The notes under the pieces are model-generated. The model was not told the DNA's origin. It worked only from the letters and a program-made list of their open reading frames with translations, and searched no databases. A program made the translations under genes and the position numbers. Shown here in pieces: positions 5,738-6,773 of a stretch of DNA of 6,773 nucleotides. How positions within the stretch are numbered: the first letter of the stretch is position 1; each line of letters starts with the position of its first letter. Source of the stretch: an uncultured Francisella sp. (lineage in GTDB: Bacteria; Pseudomonadota; Gammaproteobacteria; Burkholderiales; Neisseriaceae); the NCBI GenBank assembly GCA_905373555.1, contig CAJPTP010000056.1, forward strand, positions 1-6,773, given 5' to 3'.

Positions 5738-6718
5738 TTACTTGAGCAAGTCCTGAACCGCCTCTTTCTCGGAGAACAGCTCTTTCATCGTCTTTTCGAC
5801 GTACGGCTTCACGGCGTCGCTGATCTTGACGTCCTTCACGCGCTCGTACTTGCCGTTTTTGCAAACGACGGGCACGCCCGCGATGACGCCCTCTTTGAGG
5901 CCGTAGGTGCCGTCGGTGGGAACGCCCATGGTGACCCACTTGCCGTTGGTGCCCAACACCCAGTCGTGGATGTGGTCGATGGCCGCGGCGGCGGCCGAAG
6001 CGGCCGAAGAGGCGCCGCGCGCCTCAATGATGGCCGCCCCGCGCTTGCCGACGGTGGGGATGAAGGTGTTGAGATACCAATCGTCGTCGTTGACGACTTC
6101 CTTGGCGCTCTTGCCGCCGACCTTGCAGTAGCTCCAGTCGGCGAACATCGAGGGGCTGTGGTTGCCCCAAACGAACAGATGCTCGATTTGGTCGACGGGC
6201 TTGCCGGTCTTTTCGGACAGCTGGCTCAAGGCGCGGTTGTGGTCCAAGCGCAGCATCGCGGTGATGTTCTCTTTGGGCAGATCGGGCGCAAAGTGGGCGG
6301 TGATCATCGCGTTGGTGTTGGCGGGGTTGCCCACGACCAAAACCTTGACGGTCTTCTTGGCGACCTTGTTCAAAGCGGCGCCTTGAACCTTGAAAATCTG
6401 CGCATTGGCTTGCAGCAAGTCGGCGCGCTCCATGCCTTTGCTGCGGGGGCGGGCGCCGACCAAAATGGCGACGTCGGCGTCTTTGAAGGCCACCTCGGGA
6501 TCGTCGGTGGGAACAATGCCGCGCAGCAGCGGGAAGGCGCAATCGTTGAGCTCCATCATGACGCCTTTGAGCGCCTTTTGGGCTTGCGGCAGATCCAACA
6601 GCTGCAAGATGACGGGCTGATCGGGGCCGAGCATGTCGCCGGCGGCGATTCTAAACAGGATGGCGTAGCCGATGTTGCCGGCGGCGCCTGTCACGGCAAC
6701 GCGCATTGGTTCTTTCAT
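5738..6718 (-). CDS. mdh: NAD-dependent malate dehydrogenase
   Basis: Mdh interconverts malate and oxaloacetate with NAD in the TCA cycle, in the cytoplasm. The 326-residue product has the Rossmann motif GAAGNIG (11-17) and an acidic residue, Asp42 in QLLDLP, that favours NAD over NADP. The substrate loop is GARPRSKGMER (88-98, with Arg92 and Arg98), followed by VVGNPANTNA (128-137), RLDHNRA (157-163, with Asp159 and Arg162) and the catalytic His187 in WGNHSP. Length and sequence fit the roughly 327-residue group found in Betaproteobacteria, related to cytosolic MDH, rather than the 312-residue E. coli type. The ATG at 6718 is preferred: GGAG lies 9 nt upstream, and the N-terminus aligns in length with homologues. 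An in-frame GTG at 6724 is only 3 nt from GGAG, and an ATG at 6706 is a shorter alternative. It converges on the thioredoxin-like gene. No residue expected for activity appears missing. Confidence 0.95.
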   Translation of the reverse strand: MKEPMRVAVTGAAGNIGYAILFRIAAGDMLGPDQPVILQLLDLPQAQKALKGVMMELNDCAFPLLRGIVPTDDPEVAFKDADVAILVGARPRSKGMERADLLQANAQIFKVQGAALNKVAKKTVKVLVVGNPANTNAMITAHFAPDLPKENITAMLRLDHNRALSQLSEKTGKPVDQIEHLFVWGNHSPSMFADWSYCKVGGKSAKEVVNDDDWYLNTFIPTVGKRGAAIIEARGASSAASAAAAAIDHIHDWVLGTNGKWVTMGVPTDGTYGLKEGVIAGVPVVCKNGKYERVKDVKISDAVKPYVEKTMKELFSEKEAVQDLLK

Positions 6719-6719
6719 C

Positions 6720-6773
6720 TTCACTTTCTCCGTCCGAAGCGGCGGCGCCGCCGCTTCGGACGGAGAAAGTGAA
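6720..6773. repeat. Perfect 54-bp palindrome upstream of mdh, ending at the window edge
   Basis: The last 54 nt are fully self-complementary: two 27-nt arms meet at GGCGGC/GCCGCC (centre between 6746 and 6747) with no loop and no mismatch. Read toward mdh, the inner arm carries the GGAG ribosome binding site and ends one base before the ATG. The palindrome stops exactly at the final base of the window, so it may be the start of a longer inverted repeat, or a fold-back artefact at a contig end. If real, an mRNA starting upstream would bury the mdh ribosome binding site in a very stable stem. Confidence 0.9.

Noticed and set aside
5552..6772. A 406-codon frame on the plus strand across mdh
   Set aside because: It is antisense to a complete mdh gene with all its motifs; its His/Val/Gly/Asp-rich composition is that of a shadow frame.
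1..6773. CRISPR array, tRNA, rRNA or insertion sequence
   Set aside because: No spaced direct repeats, cloverleaf-like sequence, rRNA segment or transposase frame was seen. The repeats present are short adjacent tandems or the terminal palindrome.

Overview
This is a GC-rich window from a Gram-negative bacterium. It carries an outer-membrane lipid-asymmetry lipoprotein (MlaA/VacJ), a FadM-type acyl-CoA thioesterase, a membrane-anchored periplasmic thioredoxin-like protein, and a malate dehydrogenase of the roughly 327-residue type common in Betaproteobacteria. The Mdh sequence and the overall gene set suggest a betaproteobacterium, perhaps of the Burkholderiales. That assignment rests on remembered family resemblance and was not computed.

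Layout. Positions 1-149 hold a good sigma70-like promoter (TTGACC, 17-nt spacer, GATAAT). It drives a large membrane protein (150-2714) with four N-terminal hydrophobic segments, followed by what looks like a TerB_N region and a degenerate TerB-like region. After a 136-nt spacer with short tandem repeats comes MlaA (about 2851-4155), whose reading frame lacks an ATG or GTG start near its signal peptide. A 250-nt gap leads to an 11-codon leader ORF (4377-4412) with a good ribosome binding site; it overlaps the fadM start by ATGA. fadM (4409-4816) is followed by a T-rich spacer holding seven consecutive heptamers of the form GTTNNNS, then the thioredoxin-like gene (4942-5499). The last gene, mdh (5738-6718), is on the minus strand and converges on the thioredoxin-like gene. 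The 238 nt between them hold one candidate terminator for each. The window ends in a perfect 54-bp palindrome just upstream of mdh, containing the mdh ribosome binding site.

How the genes relate. The first four genes run in the same direction, but the gaps are long and repeat-rich, so they need not form one operon. Three products concern the cell envelope (TerB-like membrane protein, MlaA, periplasmic thiol-disulfide protein). FadM and Mdh belong to acyl-CoA and central carbon metabolism. I see no CRISPR array, tRNA, rRNA, transposase or integrase. The least ordinary items are the TerB_N membrane protein, the MlaA start anomaly, the fadM leader ORF, the heptamer array and the terminal palindrome.
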